Assembly (NCBI GenBank): GCA_030062745.1
Contig: CP099840.1
Coordinates: 32,701,101 to 32,765,100, forward strand
DNA from: Capitulum mitella
Taxonomy: Eukaryota > Arthropoda > Thecostraca > Pollicipedomorpha > Pollicipedidae
Direction: 5' to 3'
DNA length: 64,000 nt
This document shows, piece by piece, positions 49,801 to 57,745 of this stretch (positions within the stretch are counted from its first letter, which is position 1; every line of letters starts with the position of its first letter). A model generated the notes under the pieces. The model saw only the letters and a program-made list of their open reading frames with translations. It did no database searches and was not told where the DNA came from. A program made the translations under genes and the position numbers.

Positions 49801-52800
49801 GGTTAGGTATGGCGCACGCAACCGCTTTTAGTGCTTAAAAAGAGCTAGGCGCTGTGCTGGGTGGCTTGCGAAACCGACGACCACTGCCGACCGAGTGGAG
49901 TCGCGCGCTATCACGCCAACGCGCCAGCCGCGGCGCCTGCCCTGGCCGTAACGGAGCGCCCGCCGTCCACAGCGGGAAAGAACGAGATCACGGTGGGCTC
50001 CAACAAGCGGCGTCTGGTGAACATCGAGACCGAGAACGCCGCCCGCAAGGCTGCCGAGGCCTACAAGAAGCACACAAGTAGGACGGCAGCGCCGGCCGGG
50101 CCGCCGCTCGGCGCCGACCCGTGAACGGTCCCTACAGCGCTTTCCGATGCCTCTGAGATGGCCCTTGTTTTGAACAGGTTTAGATGGATTCACGGTAGAA
50201 GACGTGAAATGTTGTCCTGACCATGACTGACAATTGTGGCCGGAAATTTGTCTTGATCTCCGCGCGTCCACCGGCGGGCCGTAACCCTGTGGCCGGTCCG
50301 AGCCAGCGCCCCTCTGATTGCAGTAACGGGCGAGCAGACGGCCGGCACCATCGAGCAGTTCATCTCGGGCGAAAAGGCCCAGCTGGTCCGCGTCAACAAC
50401 ACCAGAACCCGGTTGCTGGAGAAGAGTGTCGCCGGTAGGTGGCGCCAGCGGCGGACAGGTGGCGCTGTTCACGACCAATCAATAACGTCCCTCCCGCTGA
50501 GTCGCCATTACAGTTTGCACCAGGCGTGCGGGAAAAGGATTGCATGCGTTTTCCATTTTAAGGAATGCGAAGGAGGAAGCTGATCAGGGCATTAAAACTG
50601 TTGGATATATCTCATTTATCGCAATAGGCACAGTACGTATTTATATTACATAATACGGATGCGCATCTAACGTTCGCATTTTCCGATGTTTCGAAAGCTT
50701 TTTTTTACCTAACAAAGATACGCAAATTCAAAATATATAGCCTCATGCTACTTGCCGGGCCGATTTGAACAGACAATGGGCTTTCCATTAAGTAGCATAA
50801 CTAATCTGATACCACATCCACCGTTTAGAACTGCTTATATGAAGGATATCACTTGCTCGTTACGACTACGTAACCTCAGTGACTCATAGCGCCACATGGC
50901 AGGACGTGTTTCGTGAGGGCGACTATGACCTGCATTACTGCAGGGCCGGGTATGTCTGACAACAGCGCCTGCCGGGGGGTGACGGTGACCCGTGTCTCCA
51001 GGGCGGGGTATGTCTGACAACAGCGCCTGCCGGGGGTGACGGTGACTCGTGACTCTGGAGCCGGGTATTTCTGACAGGAGGGGCTGGGGGGGGGTTGACG
51101 TTGATCAGTGTCTCCGGGGCGGGGTATGTCTGACAGGACGGGCTGCCGGGGGGAGGGGTGACGGTGACCCATGTCTCCGGGGCCGGGTATGTCTGACAGG
51201 ACGGGCTGCCGGGGGGAGGGGTGAGGGTGACCCATGTCTCCGGGGCGGGGTATGTCTGACAGGACGGGCTGCCGGGGTGAGGGGTGACGGTGACCCATGT
51301 CTCCGGGGCGGGGTATGTCTGACAGGACGGGCTGCCGGGGGGAGGGGTGACGGTGACCCATGTCTCCGGGGCCGGGTATGTCTGACAGGACGGGCTGCCG
51401 GGGGGAGGGGTGACGGTGACCCATGTCTCCGGGGCCGGGTATGTCGACAGGACGGGCTGCCGGGGGGAGGGGTGAGGGTGACCCATGTCTCCGGGGCCGG
51501 GTATGTCTGACAGGACGGGCTGCCGGGGTGAGGGGTGAGGGTGACCCATGTCTCCGGGGCCGGGTATGTCTGACAGGACGGGCTGCCGGGGGGAGGGGTG
51601 ACGGTGACCCATGTCTCCGAGGCCGGGTATGTCTGATAGGAGGCTGCCGGCGCCTGATGGCCGTCCGTGAGGCGCGGTTCACATCTGACCAGGATCTGTG
51701 TTCCCTCAGCGAACCAGACCCATCTGGCCACAGAGGCCACGGCGCACAACATCCGACGCCTGAACCTGAGGCAGAGTCGAGTCACCGAGCGGAAGCGGGG
51801 AAAAACCCTCAGCCGTGCGTGCTGCCGGGGCGGCGGGACGCGTGGAGTGGCAACAGGGCAGGGACGGTCGGGGAAGGTGCTCAGTGCAGCCAGCACGGCA
51901 CACGACCCATGGAGATGATGTAGAACTATGCTGTCGGGCTTCAACATAAAGATAAAAAATTAGCGTAATGCAGTGGAGTTATTACACGCCTAACAGTAAT
52001 CAAGGCAGGAGCACGTGGGAAACTATTCCCGTTGTCATATCTCCCGCCCATCTTAATAAAGAGGCATGTTTTAAATAAATAAAGCAGCACGGAAATGAAC
52101 CTTTCTTGTTTACTTGTGTCCATTGTATTAATGACCATCTACACGCCAGTTTTCGTTCAGTCGTCGTGAGTAGGGCGTGAGACCATTCATCGTCATGTCT
52201 GGCATTCTCTTCCGCAGTTCAAGTTCACATCGGTGGGCGCTGCTATGTTGGGTCGGCGAACAGGAGTGAATGGAAAGGTCCGCTGCCAGGCAAACATACG
52301 CCGTTCAAGTGTCTGTGTGCTTGCGTCAGGGACAATGGACTGTTCTACGCCATATATGAGAAGTAAGTGGAAAAATATTAACAAGGTGATCAAGATCTAA
52401 AAAATCCTCCTCATTATTCGTTTACTTCTATGTATTGCCTTCAACTATTTCGACTTCTTGATCATGGTGCATGTGCCCTTCACGAGCAGATATACGTAGT
52501 TTTAAATGCAGAATTTTTACAGATGAAGTTGGTTGCAGAAATTCCTTCCAACAGCATTTACAACTATGAATCGGAAAGAATATGTATATTAACCTTCCAT
52601 CAGAATAAATTTGAGCGAACACCACTACTGATCATTTCCACAGCTCCATCAATGGCATCAACAACTGAACAGAAACGACACGTGGGTTACTATCGGTCTG
52701 AACAAATCTGTTTCGATTTATTGAGGTTAGTATCGTACTCCTAAGATATTTCCGCGCGAAATGACCGGGTGGGGTGCTGTCCCATCAAACCGACGAAGCC

Positions 52801-55031
52801 TCGCTGACTCCCTCCTGCCCCAGGAATCTCTGTTTCTGCGCCAAGGACGCGGGCAACTTCGGCAACAACACGGGCTCCATCACCACCACCGACAAGTGCC
52901 CCCAGGCCGGCGCCCGGATCGTCTACAACGGCGTGAAGAACACCCGTCGGATGGCGCAGTTCTGCAAACGGTCCGGCGCCGCCGGTACGCCGCATGTACC
53001 GGCCGGTACGCCGGTACACGCCGGGGCCGGACGACCCGGCCGGCTCCGGCGTGTCTCCGCTGCCTTCAGCTTTTGGCTTCGCTGCTTTCGCGCGTGACAG
53101 ATCGGCGTCCATCGTCGTCTCTACCCACGGAATGACTGGAGATGACCAGAATGAACGTCAGAATGGGAACGCGCGGAGGCGACGAGCAGCCACAGCGCGC
53201 TAGCCGCAGTCGTGGGTGAATGTAGGAAGGACATGCGGAGCCGATGATGAGCAGAAGAGGAAGGACCTGAGACGCTTGCCTGACTCGCGGCTGGACCTTT
53301 CGCAGCTAGTACCGTGCTGCACCTGGGAAAGACAACTCTAAACGCAGGAGAGCGGCTCATCGAGTTCAACAACACCGAGAACCTGAGAGCTCTGAAAAAG
53401 TCCAGTTCTCTCAGAGGTATGTCTCTATGAGTCTTCAACTATTATAGCTTCATCGGAGATAACCTGGAGCCACAGTGGCGGTAAACAGAGTCTTGTGGGT
53501 TCCCTCCAGCGTTGCGGACGCTGCCTCGACCTCGGTTATGGAGCACACATATACCCTAGTCGTTGCCCAGAGGTTGCCCAAATCGTCGCAGCTCCGACCA
53601 ACATAATACACAGATATGCAGAATACGGCAGATGAACAGGTCAAGCAATGCCACTACCCAAAGCACGCTCAAGCACTAACACCCCCCCCCCCCGTACTCC
53701 CCGCCAGCCACACACCACAGGCGGACCGAAGAAGACGTGAAGACGGACCTGCTGAGAGAGCATCGCAAACGGGGAACCATCAAGGAGACCTGGAGGTCCA
53801 AACTGTCCAAAGGTGGGCCCGATGCATGCCGACACCTGACGAGTCTATTCCTGCGCGCAGGTCACGTCCGCGGGATTCAGGAAAGAAAAACTTAGCTCGT
53901 TTTATTTGTCCGATACTTTTAGCGGGTCTCCAACTCGACTGTGTACTCTTGTTAACTCTCGTGAACCTGGCAGTTATTTCAGCTGCTTTGTTTCGACAAG
54001 CGTAATGCCGAGGGGCACTTCCTTTGAAGTACAGAAAAGTTTTCACTGCGTTTTTTTAAGTCATTTCATTCTGAGTCCGTAATACATTACACGAAAACGA
54101 AATATACTTCATTGGTCTACAATAAACCAACGTCATGCGCCATTCCAAGACGTGGCCTCCATCTTCGTGCTCTGTCGAGTTTGGGTGACTGACAAATCGC
54201 TCTCACTGGAAATGAGAACACCAGCGTCGCCTGGAAGCGGACATGCCAGTGTTGTCGCCCTTCCCCCTCCCCCGCTCCCACTATAGTGAATTCAACAACT
54301 TCTGCCCCACTTTGAATGAGGATCCTTTTCGATTCGTCTTTTAAAGGCAGGCCGCACGTGAGAGAGCGTCGATAACTTCCGGCCATATCTGTCTACTTGG
54401 AAACGAATCCAAAATATGCATGTCATGGTGATTAACGGCGTCGCTCTTCATAACCACATGTCGCATACCTTTTCCGGTATGCATGCATGCATGCATTGTC
54501 GCAATGTCCATCCCTGAGTCTGAGAATCAAGAAAAAATAACTCCTGGTTTTCAATTTCCTGAAATTGTACAAAACGCAACCTGTACCTCGACGGCTTGGG
54601 ATAGTGGTTGGTGCCTTTGAAGCGATGTATGCGGTCATGTTCCATCCATAATTTGATCCCTACGTTCATGAGGCAACTAACACCGTGAGCATAACAAATG
54701 GTATACTGAATTCTTGGGCTTGAACCACGAAAATTTCGCGCCATTCTTTTGTCACGTCACAGGTCGTAATGCCAGCAGGACACTGCTTACACTGTTTGAC
54801 AGAACAGGTCAGCCCGTGTCACCACCCGCGTTTTGACTGACAGTGTACGTGGGTCCGGCAGGAGTATTCCAGCGGCTGTTCCGGCTTCGGCTGCACGTGC
54901 GGCGCGAGCACAACGTCACCGAGAACGTCAACCTCATCACCAAGAAAGACGTCCGCTCGCAAATGCACGAGCGGGCCCGCGTCTTCCTGCCAACCAGCGC
55001 GCCGAAGAAAATCAAAACGAAAAAATACTAG
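36860..55031 (+). CDS. Large modular gene: lysine-rich exons, seven WSC-like modules, basic sequon-rich exons (unrecognised protein)
   Basis: I do not recognise this as a named gene. Twenty-three exons can be joined with consistent GT-AG sites and phases: 36860-37889, 38943-39392, 39841-40077, 40371-40620, 40972-41220, 41586-41737, 42012-42132, 43035-43171, 43750-43870, 45099-45247, 45871-46006, 47367-47491, 48011-48103, 49086-49280, 49413-49523, 49973-50077, 50324-50434, 51710-51814, 52218-52362, 52824-52984, 53348-53416, 53708-53812, 54844-55031. The second to the last exon give about 1170 residues; the first adds about 343. Order: two lysine-rich exons, seven modules resembling the WSC carbohydrate-binding fold, then short exons rich in Arg/Lys and N-x-S/T. 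Almost every exon or module is phase 1-1, as in shuffled extracellular modules. Sequons and paired cysteines argue for secretion, but a signal peptide in matching phase was not found, so the 5' end is open. Function is unknown; an extracellular matrix or adhesive role is only inference. Confidence 0.8.
38722..38811 (+). CDS. Possible signal-peptide exon (phase not reconciled)
   Basis: From ATG at 38722 the frame reads MAAVTVVFAVLCCVVSTASK, a textbook signal peptide with an Ala/Ser cleavage region. A possible donor (GTCAGT) follows 38811, but it is phase 0, while the next exon at 38943 needs phase 1. It also lies between two lysine-rich exons, so it would serve only an isoform starting with K2. 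It may be chance. Confidence 0.25.
38943..39392 (+). CDS. Lysine-rich exon K2 (paralogue of K1)
   Basis: The acceptor CATCCACAG lies at the end of a roughly 110-nt CT-rich tract, and the donor is TTCA|GTGAGT; 450 nt, phase 1-1. It starts like K1 with W-D motifs (NDSWDI, DNWDLYTSYRNWDRH). It then carries an acidic tyrosine/aspartate stretch (CYYDNDADYYDYDN), a polylysine/arginine run of about 50 residues, and an acidic end (EESVEYDLDPGEHF). The shared opening, phase and acceptor context show that K1 and K2 are duplicated exons. Confidence 0.7.
39841..40077 (+). CDS. WSC-like module 1 (A type), single exon
   Basis: Acceptor CGTTCTCAG, donor CCAG|GTCAGG, 237 nt, phase 1-1. It encodes AWFCTDGEAGL, ERCWAEALRRRAHYLAVG, TGCRVG, VPCSNTS and HVINVQFFQRDLIRLNP. 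This is the order W-C, C, (V)G-x-x-C, C, strand seen in WSC domains (Pfam PF01822). Four cysteines are kept. It is the only module encoded in one exon. The donor sequence recurs 71 bp downstream. Confidence 0.72.
40371..40620 (+). CDS. WSC-like module 2 (B type), first half
   Basis: Acceptor CGTTCAG, donor CA|GTGAGT; phase 1 in, phase 2 out. It encodes YRYWISGKPASGVVWDTV, then NVSSALAACSSLCSAYGQDF. The motif (F/Y)W(V/I)xxKPxxVxW marks the B modules 2, 4 and 6. The first WSC cysteine is absent. An NVS sequon is present. Confidence 0.7.
40972..41220 (+). CDS. WSC-like module 2 second half fused to module 3 (A type) first half
   Basis: Acceptor CGGCCTCAG, donor GA|GTGAGT; phase 2 in and out. 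LGCRCGRAAGG completes module 2. GNVTGWMCTAAPSDFVAF and ALEACQRRRFQFLAAGE open module 3. Elsewhere these halves are separate exons, so an intron has been lost here or never arose. Confidence 0.7.
41586..41737 (+). CDS. WSC-like module 3, second half
   Basis: Acceptor CGTTCAG, donor CGAG|GTGACG; phase 2 in, phase 1 out. It encodes DGFFCGNNTANLERFSISQC, then RRSYSVISINEIERQITHVE. It holds the CxG-N core, the sixth WSC cysteine, one NNT sequon and the beta-strand-like tail found in every module. Confidence 0.72.
42012..42132 (+). CDS. WSC-like module 4 (B type), first half
   Basis: Acceptor CGGCCTCAG, donor GC|GTGAGT; phase 1 in, phase 2 out. It encodes EYIFWWVSEKPSAVFWTTL, then LEQCVLQCERRFICIG. 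B-type signature; first cysteine missing; one extra cysteine in FIC. Confidence 0.74.
42150..42510. repeat. GC-rich minisatellite with higher-order period of about 90 bp
   Basis: Short GGCAGGGGTCGG units combine into a longer block (GTCAGCCGTGACCGGCGGGG start) repeated three times. It lies in the intron after module 4 first half and starts within 20-40 bp of that exon's donor. Confidence 0.75.
43035..43171 (+). CDS. WSC-like module 4, second half
   Basis: Acceptor GGCCGACAG, donor AACG|GTCAGA; phase 2 in, phase 1 out. It encodes DGCSCGSLGKHSTELQVQEW, then GSTQGFLMLDKKGNANG. It has the double-cysteine CxCG core of WSC domains but no sixth cysteine, as in the other B modules. Confidence 0.74.
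43750..43870 (+). CDS. WSC-like module 5 (A type), first half
   Basis: Acceptor GCGCCCCCAG, donor AA|GTGAGT; phase 1 in, phase 2 out. It encodes VPEGWTCTTEPTQWRKTG, then LFQRCLASCSAAKSKFVAFG. With its partner exon this module keeps all six cysteines and is among the closest matches to the WSC consensus. Confidence 0.76.
44326..45075. repeat. 50-51-bp minisatellite, about 15 copies
   Basis: The unit core is CAGACCGTCTGACGCCCCCC followed by GTCTGTGACACGGGTCAGG and CAGCACCCCTCC. It ends about 20 bp before the acceptor of module 5 second half. Confidence 0.87.
45099..45247 (+). CDS. WSC-like module 5, second half
   Basis: Acceptor TTGCGCAG, donor AAAG|GTGAGG; phase 2 in, phase 1 out. It encodes GGCRCGDSGAGFRHLALPHC, then PYSVLFVDVWTNNYHNYTTK. 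CxCG core, sixth cysteine, NYT sequon and strand-like tail are all present. The acceptor lies about 20 bp past a long 50-bp minisatellite. Confidence 0.75.
45871..46006 (+). CDS. WSC-like module 6 (B type), first half
   Basis: Acceptor CCGCCCGCAG, donor GT|GTGAGT; phase 1 in, phase 2 out. It encodes AFWVAQKPAGVRWRAAPG, then MLDDCVSACRDRAGVKLVLV. B-type signature with only the inner cysteine pair. Confidence 0.75.
46020..46200. repeat. Degenerate GGCTGGTGT minisatellite
   Basis: GTTGGCTGGTGTGGG recurs with about 30-45 bp spacing right after the donor of module 6 first half. Confidence 0.6.
46830..46965. repeat. Degenerate CACGGACATGGCCACAG repeat
   Basis: ACCACGGACATGGCCACAG-like units of about 30-36 bp occur four to five times in the intron before module 6 second half. 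Confidence 0.65.
47367..47491 (+). CDS. WSC-like module 6, second half
   Basis: Acceptor CGCCAG, donor AAAG|GTCAGT; phase 2 in, phase 1 out. It encodes DGCECGFTTRGGFTSELAWS, then ARGFLLVQMDTVSK. CxCG core; no sixth cysteine, as in modules 2 and 4. Confidence 0.74.
48011..48103 (+). CDS. Short basic exon 1 after the WSC-like modules
   Basis: Acceptor CTTCGCAG, donor GGG|GTAGGT, 93 nt, phase 1-1. It encodes YKAPVFSWVTKRNNTHRKE, then NKVKAVPTWIRG. It contains one NNT sequon and is rich in Lys/Arg. It looks like the strand tail of a WSC-like module without the cysteine part. Confidence 0.6.
49086..49280 (+). CDS. Short basic exon 2 (Arg-rich, two NAT sequons)
   Basis: Acceptor TCCGGCAG, donor ACCG|GTGAGC, 195 nt, phase 1-1. 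It encodes NIAEARRRQLRRSSRLSREE, a glycine-rich middle, and QRRRAVTETRANATQAGRAL then ARNATG. The acceptor plus the first exon bases are tandemly duplicated 55 bp upstream. Confidence 0.62.
49413..49523 (+). CDS. Short basic exon 3
   Basis: Acceptor CGTTCCCCAG, donor TCAG|GTACTC, 111 nt, phase 1-1. It encodes GATGEKEEAKVSRTTEKVGR, then MNRQRNTLRESEKNYVS. Predicted charged helix. Confidence 0.62.
49973..50077 (+). CDS. Short basic exon 4
   Basis: Acceptor GCCGTCCACAG, donor ACAA|GTAGGA, 105 nt, phase 1-1. It encodes GKNEITVGSNKRRLVNIETE, then NAARKAAEAYKKHT. It aligns with exon 5 in the pattern strand, N/E-T, helix with R/K. Confidence 0.62.
50324..50434 (+). CDS. Short basic exon 5
   Basis: Acceptor TGATTGCAG, donor GCCG|GTAGGT, 111 nt, phase 1-1. 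It encodes TGEQTAGTIEQFISGEKAQL, then VRVNNTRTRLLEKSVA. One NNT sequon; clear example of the repeated strand-NNT-helix motif. Confidence 0.64.
50940..51645. repeat. 60-bp minisatellite, about 11 copies
   Basis: The unit core is GGTATGTCTGACAGGACGGG followed by CTGCCGGGGGGAGGGGTGA and CGGTGACCCATGTCTCC. It fills the intron before exon 51710. Confidence 0.87.
51710..51814 (+). CDS. Short basic exon 6
   Basis: Acceptor TTCCCTCAG, donor AGCC|GTGCGT, 105 nt, phase 1-1. It encodes ANQTHLATEATAHNIRRLNL, then RQSRVTERKRGKTLS. NQT sequon. It follows a 60-bp minisatellite of about 700 bp. The donor is weaker than its neighbours, chosen because it restores phase 1 for the next exon. Confidence 0.58.
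52218..52362 (+). CDS. WSC-like module 7 (A type), first half
   Basis: Acceptor CTCTTCCGCAG, donor AA|GTAAGT; phase 1 in, phase 2 out. It encodes VHIGGRCYVGSANRSEWKGP, then FKCLCACVRDNGLFYAIYEK. This is the module most like a classical WSC domain (GCY...S..R.L...C...C...G..YA..E). NRS sequon. Confidence 0.78.
52824..52984 (+). CDS. WSC-like module 7, second half
   Basis: Acceptor CTGCCCCAG, donor GCCG|GTACGC; phase 2 in, phase 1 out. It encodes NLCFCAKDAGNFGNNTGSIT, then DKCPQAGARIVYNGVKNTRR. It has the CFCA equivalent of WSC 'CYCG', the sixth cysteine, a sequon and the strand/helix tail. Donor-like GTAC copies follow 21 and 30 bp downstream. Confidence 0.77.
53348..53416 (+). CDS. Short basic exon 7
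   Basis: Acceptor TAAACGCAG, donor AGAG|GTATGT, 69 nt, phase 1-1. It encodes ERLIEFNNTENLRALKKSSS, then LR. It is a minimal copy of the strand-NNT-helix motif. Confidence 0.6.
53708..53812 (+). CDS. Short basic exon 8
   Basis: The acceptor CCCCGCCAG follows a C-rich tract; donor AAAG|GTGGGC; 105 nt, phase 1-1. It encodes THHRRTEEDVKTDLLREHRK, then RGTIKETWRSKLSK. Charged helix. A second AG 13 bp further in would shift the frame and was rejected. Confidence 0.55.
54844..55031 (+). CDS. Last coding exon of the modular gene (C-terminus)
   Basis: Acceptor TGACTGACAG, phase 1, reading to TAG at 55029-55031. It encodes VYVGPAGVFQRLFRLRLHVR, REHNVTENVNLITKKDVRSQ and a lysine-rich end (APKKIKTKKY). 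It has the same strand, N-x-T, helix pattern as the preceding exons and one NVT sequon. No transmembrane segment or GPI-type tail. Confidence 0.62.
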
Positions 55032-55245
55032 CTACCTCGCGCTTTGAACGAGAGCGGGGTCTTGCGACCGATCGGCGGGAGACTGGCAGCTTTCGATGCA
55101 GTCACGGGCATCGCTTGTGCAGGAGAACTCCGCTCCCGATCCCGGCCGAGCAGAGGGCGCGTCTGATTCCTCCCTCATGTCTGCGAGCTCGTCTCCCAGT
55201 TCCGTTCGCGGTGAGCATACGTCATTTTGGCACGATAACGATGGA

Positions 55246-55251
55246 AATAAA
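55246..55251 (+). terminator. Candidate poly(A) signal AATAAA of the modular gene
   Basis: AATAAA lies about 215 bp after the stop codon of the last exon, a usual spacing for a short 3' UTR. A T/G-rich downstream element is not obvious; an A-run follows at about 55280. Confidence 0.4.
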
Positions 55252-57694
55252 TGGAATACAAGCCGAGGTCAGGTGGCTTACTAAAAAAAAAAAAATTGTC
55301 GCATCGCCTGTGTAACTTCACACTGCGATGCTCCACGTGAACTGCCAGATGGTACGTTTAATTGCACCGTTTTCAGTCCCTTCGTGAAGAGCCAGTCAAT
55401 GCGAAACCCCACTATTTTTAAACGATTCCTACCATACAACGTCGCGAGGTCCTGCGCCCAACTGCCGTTCGCAGTAACAGCATTCTATACGGGGTGCGGG
55501 ATGGGACTATTCCGCAGGCGACAGCCGCACACACAGCCAGTGACGAGAACGCTGCACCCCTCGTCGAAAACGGGCGTCAACACTGGTTTATCTTGCCGCT
55601 GGCGTCGGCAAAAGGGGGCAATCGTGACTCCAATCGAAACGTGAGCCGGAGCCGTTGCTGCCCTGTAGTCCTCAGACAGGTGAACGTATGACGTTCCGCG
55701 GATCTGCAGCAGACATGCGTCTTCGTGTATTTAGTTACGTCCGGCAGATCAAAGCGGACAGCAGAATAAAAATGGAGGCAAAGTATCCATCAACCATACC
55801 CCTTTAATTCCAAGACCCAGTGCAATCCAAAAAATCAGCGGGTGTTTGCACGTGGTCCGCTAAAAACAAGCTTAGCTATAAGGCGTAACTTGCGCTGTTA
55901 CAGAGCGCTCCCCAGACCCACCAATAAACGATCCAATGGCGCAGCCGTCAACAGGCACGCCACGACTGGGCAACGCCCTCTGCCGATACCGGAGAATCGT
56001 CTATGAATAAGTTCTGCGGACGGCGACACAATGCGGTTTGTCCGGCAGACTGGCAGATTTGTTGGCGGAGCCGTGGGTCTGTTCCAGAATGAATGTAATC
56101 GGCCAATTTACAACAAACACGAGAAACAGAACACAAGTAACCCTGTTTCATCTACCAGCATTGACGCAATAACATGTTTCCGAAAGTTGCATGAGTCGTT
56201 TAGCTTTACACCATCTAATTTCACTGATATACCATGATTATGCTCATAACCTATCTTTTTGATAGCTTTGGGCTGTTTGGACTGGATTACCTTGGACTAA
56301 CAGCTTTGGACTACGAGGTTTTGACTTTGATAGTTTGGCGATTTTGCCACAAGCTAACAACAAAGTCTGCTTCATGACAAAACGCCACGACGTGTACCAG
56401 TGAAGTCTATTGTTGCTACATGCGTATCGTCATTGTTGCGTAAGGGAAAAACTGTGATAAGCTGAGGTCGGTTTGGGCAATTTTTTGCACTTTTTTGTAA
56501 AATAACCCTCCACAACATCTTACTATCAGTATTCCGCAACACTCCGATAAAATAATGTGTAAATGACCAGCCTACGGTGGCAGTACAACGCATCCTGCAA
56601 AATGCATCCCCTTCGCTATATCGTCTGAATGAAATATCTCTCTTTCTCTTTATGTGCTCTGAAAGACTGCAATTCCTCTCCACTCATTACCCTTACCACC
56701 GTAAGAATCTTATGACTTGCGTTTCAACACTAGGTCACCCTGGTGCGTGGGTACTGTAGATGGCGCTGCCGACAAAGTGCTCCCCGCTTGATCAAAGCGG
56801 CATATCGCCAGCCGGTTATGAGGATAGTATTTCGCATCAGGTTCAGTTTCGTTAAAGGCAGCACCAGCTGAACAATGACTGAAACTGGCCCCGGTAAACG
56901 GCAGGGATCCTTCTGCAGCCGCAGTTTTCCACTGCCGGCTCCTGTAGTCAATGGCGTACTTTCACTACAAAGGTGCCGCGTTTCTTCGCAGGGAATGTTC
57001 CACCCGAAGACGTGTTTGAAACGAGATTGTCAAATGGTAGCCTGTAGTTTTCGAAGTCTATCTGTGGTGCGCATTACCTCTCAAGTCTACATTTAAGGAG
57101 GATCAAGGCGATTTTCCGCGGTTTTCTCGTGTGTCCTATTCACAGATGTTGAGTGACGACAGAAGCGGGCGCTGGCGAAGTGGTCTGCTCAGGGCCGCAT
57201 AAAGTCATGCCGGCGGGTGATGACATAGTATAGTTCTTAACTAACTGCATTTTCTAAAACTTCTCCATATTTTTCCTTCGGAAAATGAGTTATCAAAACG
57301 TTATCTGCGATGTATTTTTCCACACCAACCAAGTCTATTGATGAAAAGCGGGCAACGGCGAAACATTCTTTGTAACGACTCTCATTGGCTATTTCCACCC
57401 AGGGACGTTGCCAAGGAGGTTCATGGGGGCCATGGCCACCCTGAGCCAAGTGGTCTATACTAGATACATGGCGATTTCGCATGAATACGTAATTGTGGTA
57501 GTTAGTTAGTTATTGGGGCTTAGGGGCGCACCGACTGCAGGGTCATTCGGCGCCCAAATACGTAATTGTGATCATACGTATGTTGCAAAAACAAACATAT
57601 GTTTTCCTGTGCATTAAAAATGAGACAAATTGTCTAAAATTGCTGCCTTTTCTTGTAAATTTCGTCATATGCCGCTGGCATGGCAAAATTTGAC

Positions 57695-57745
57695 GTTTAG
57701 CCCCCCACCTCCGAGGAAAATCCTGGCTACGTGCCTGTTTTCCAG
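57695..57745 (-). mobile_element. Second dispersed repeat fragment
   Basis: The reverse complement of CCGAGGAAAATCCTGGCTAC also occurs, slightly changed, at about 31752-31795 (TTAAGAAAATCCTGGCTGCG). Both sit beside a C-rich run. On the minus strand they read like the 'RSQDF' peptide that often comes from repeat-derived frames in invertebrate genomes. Confidence 0.45.

Noticed and set aside
50876..51947. Frames of 225-280 codons on the minus strand (P/H/R-rich)
   Set aside because: They are read-through of the 60-bp minisatellite; the real exon at 51710-51814 is on the plus strand.
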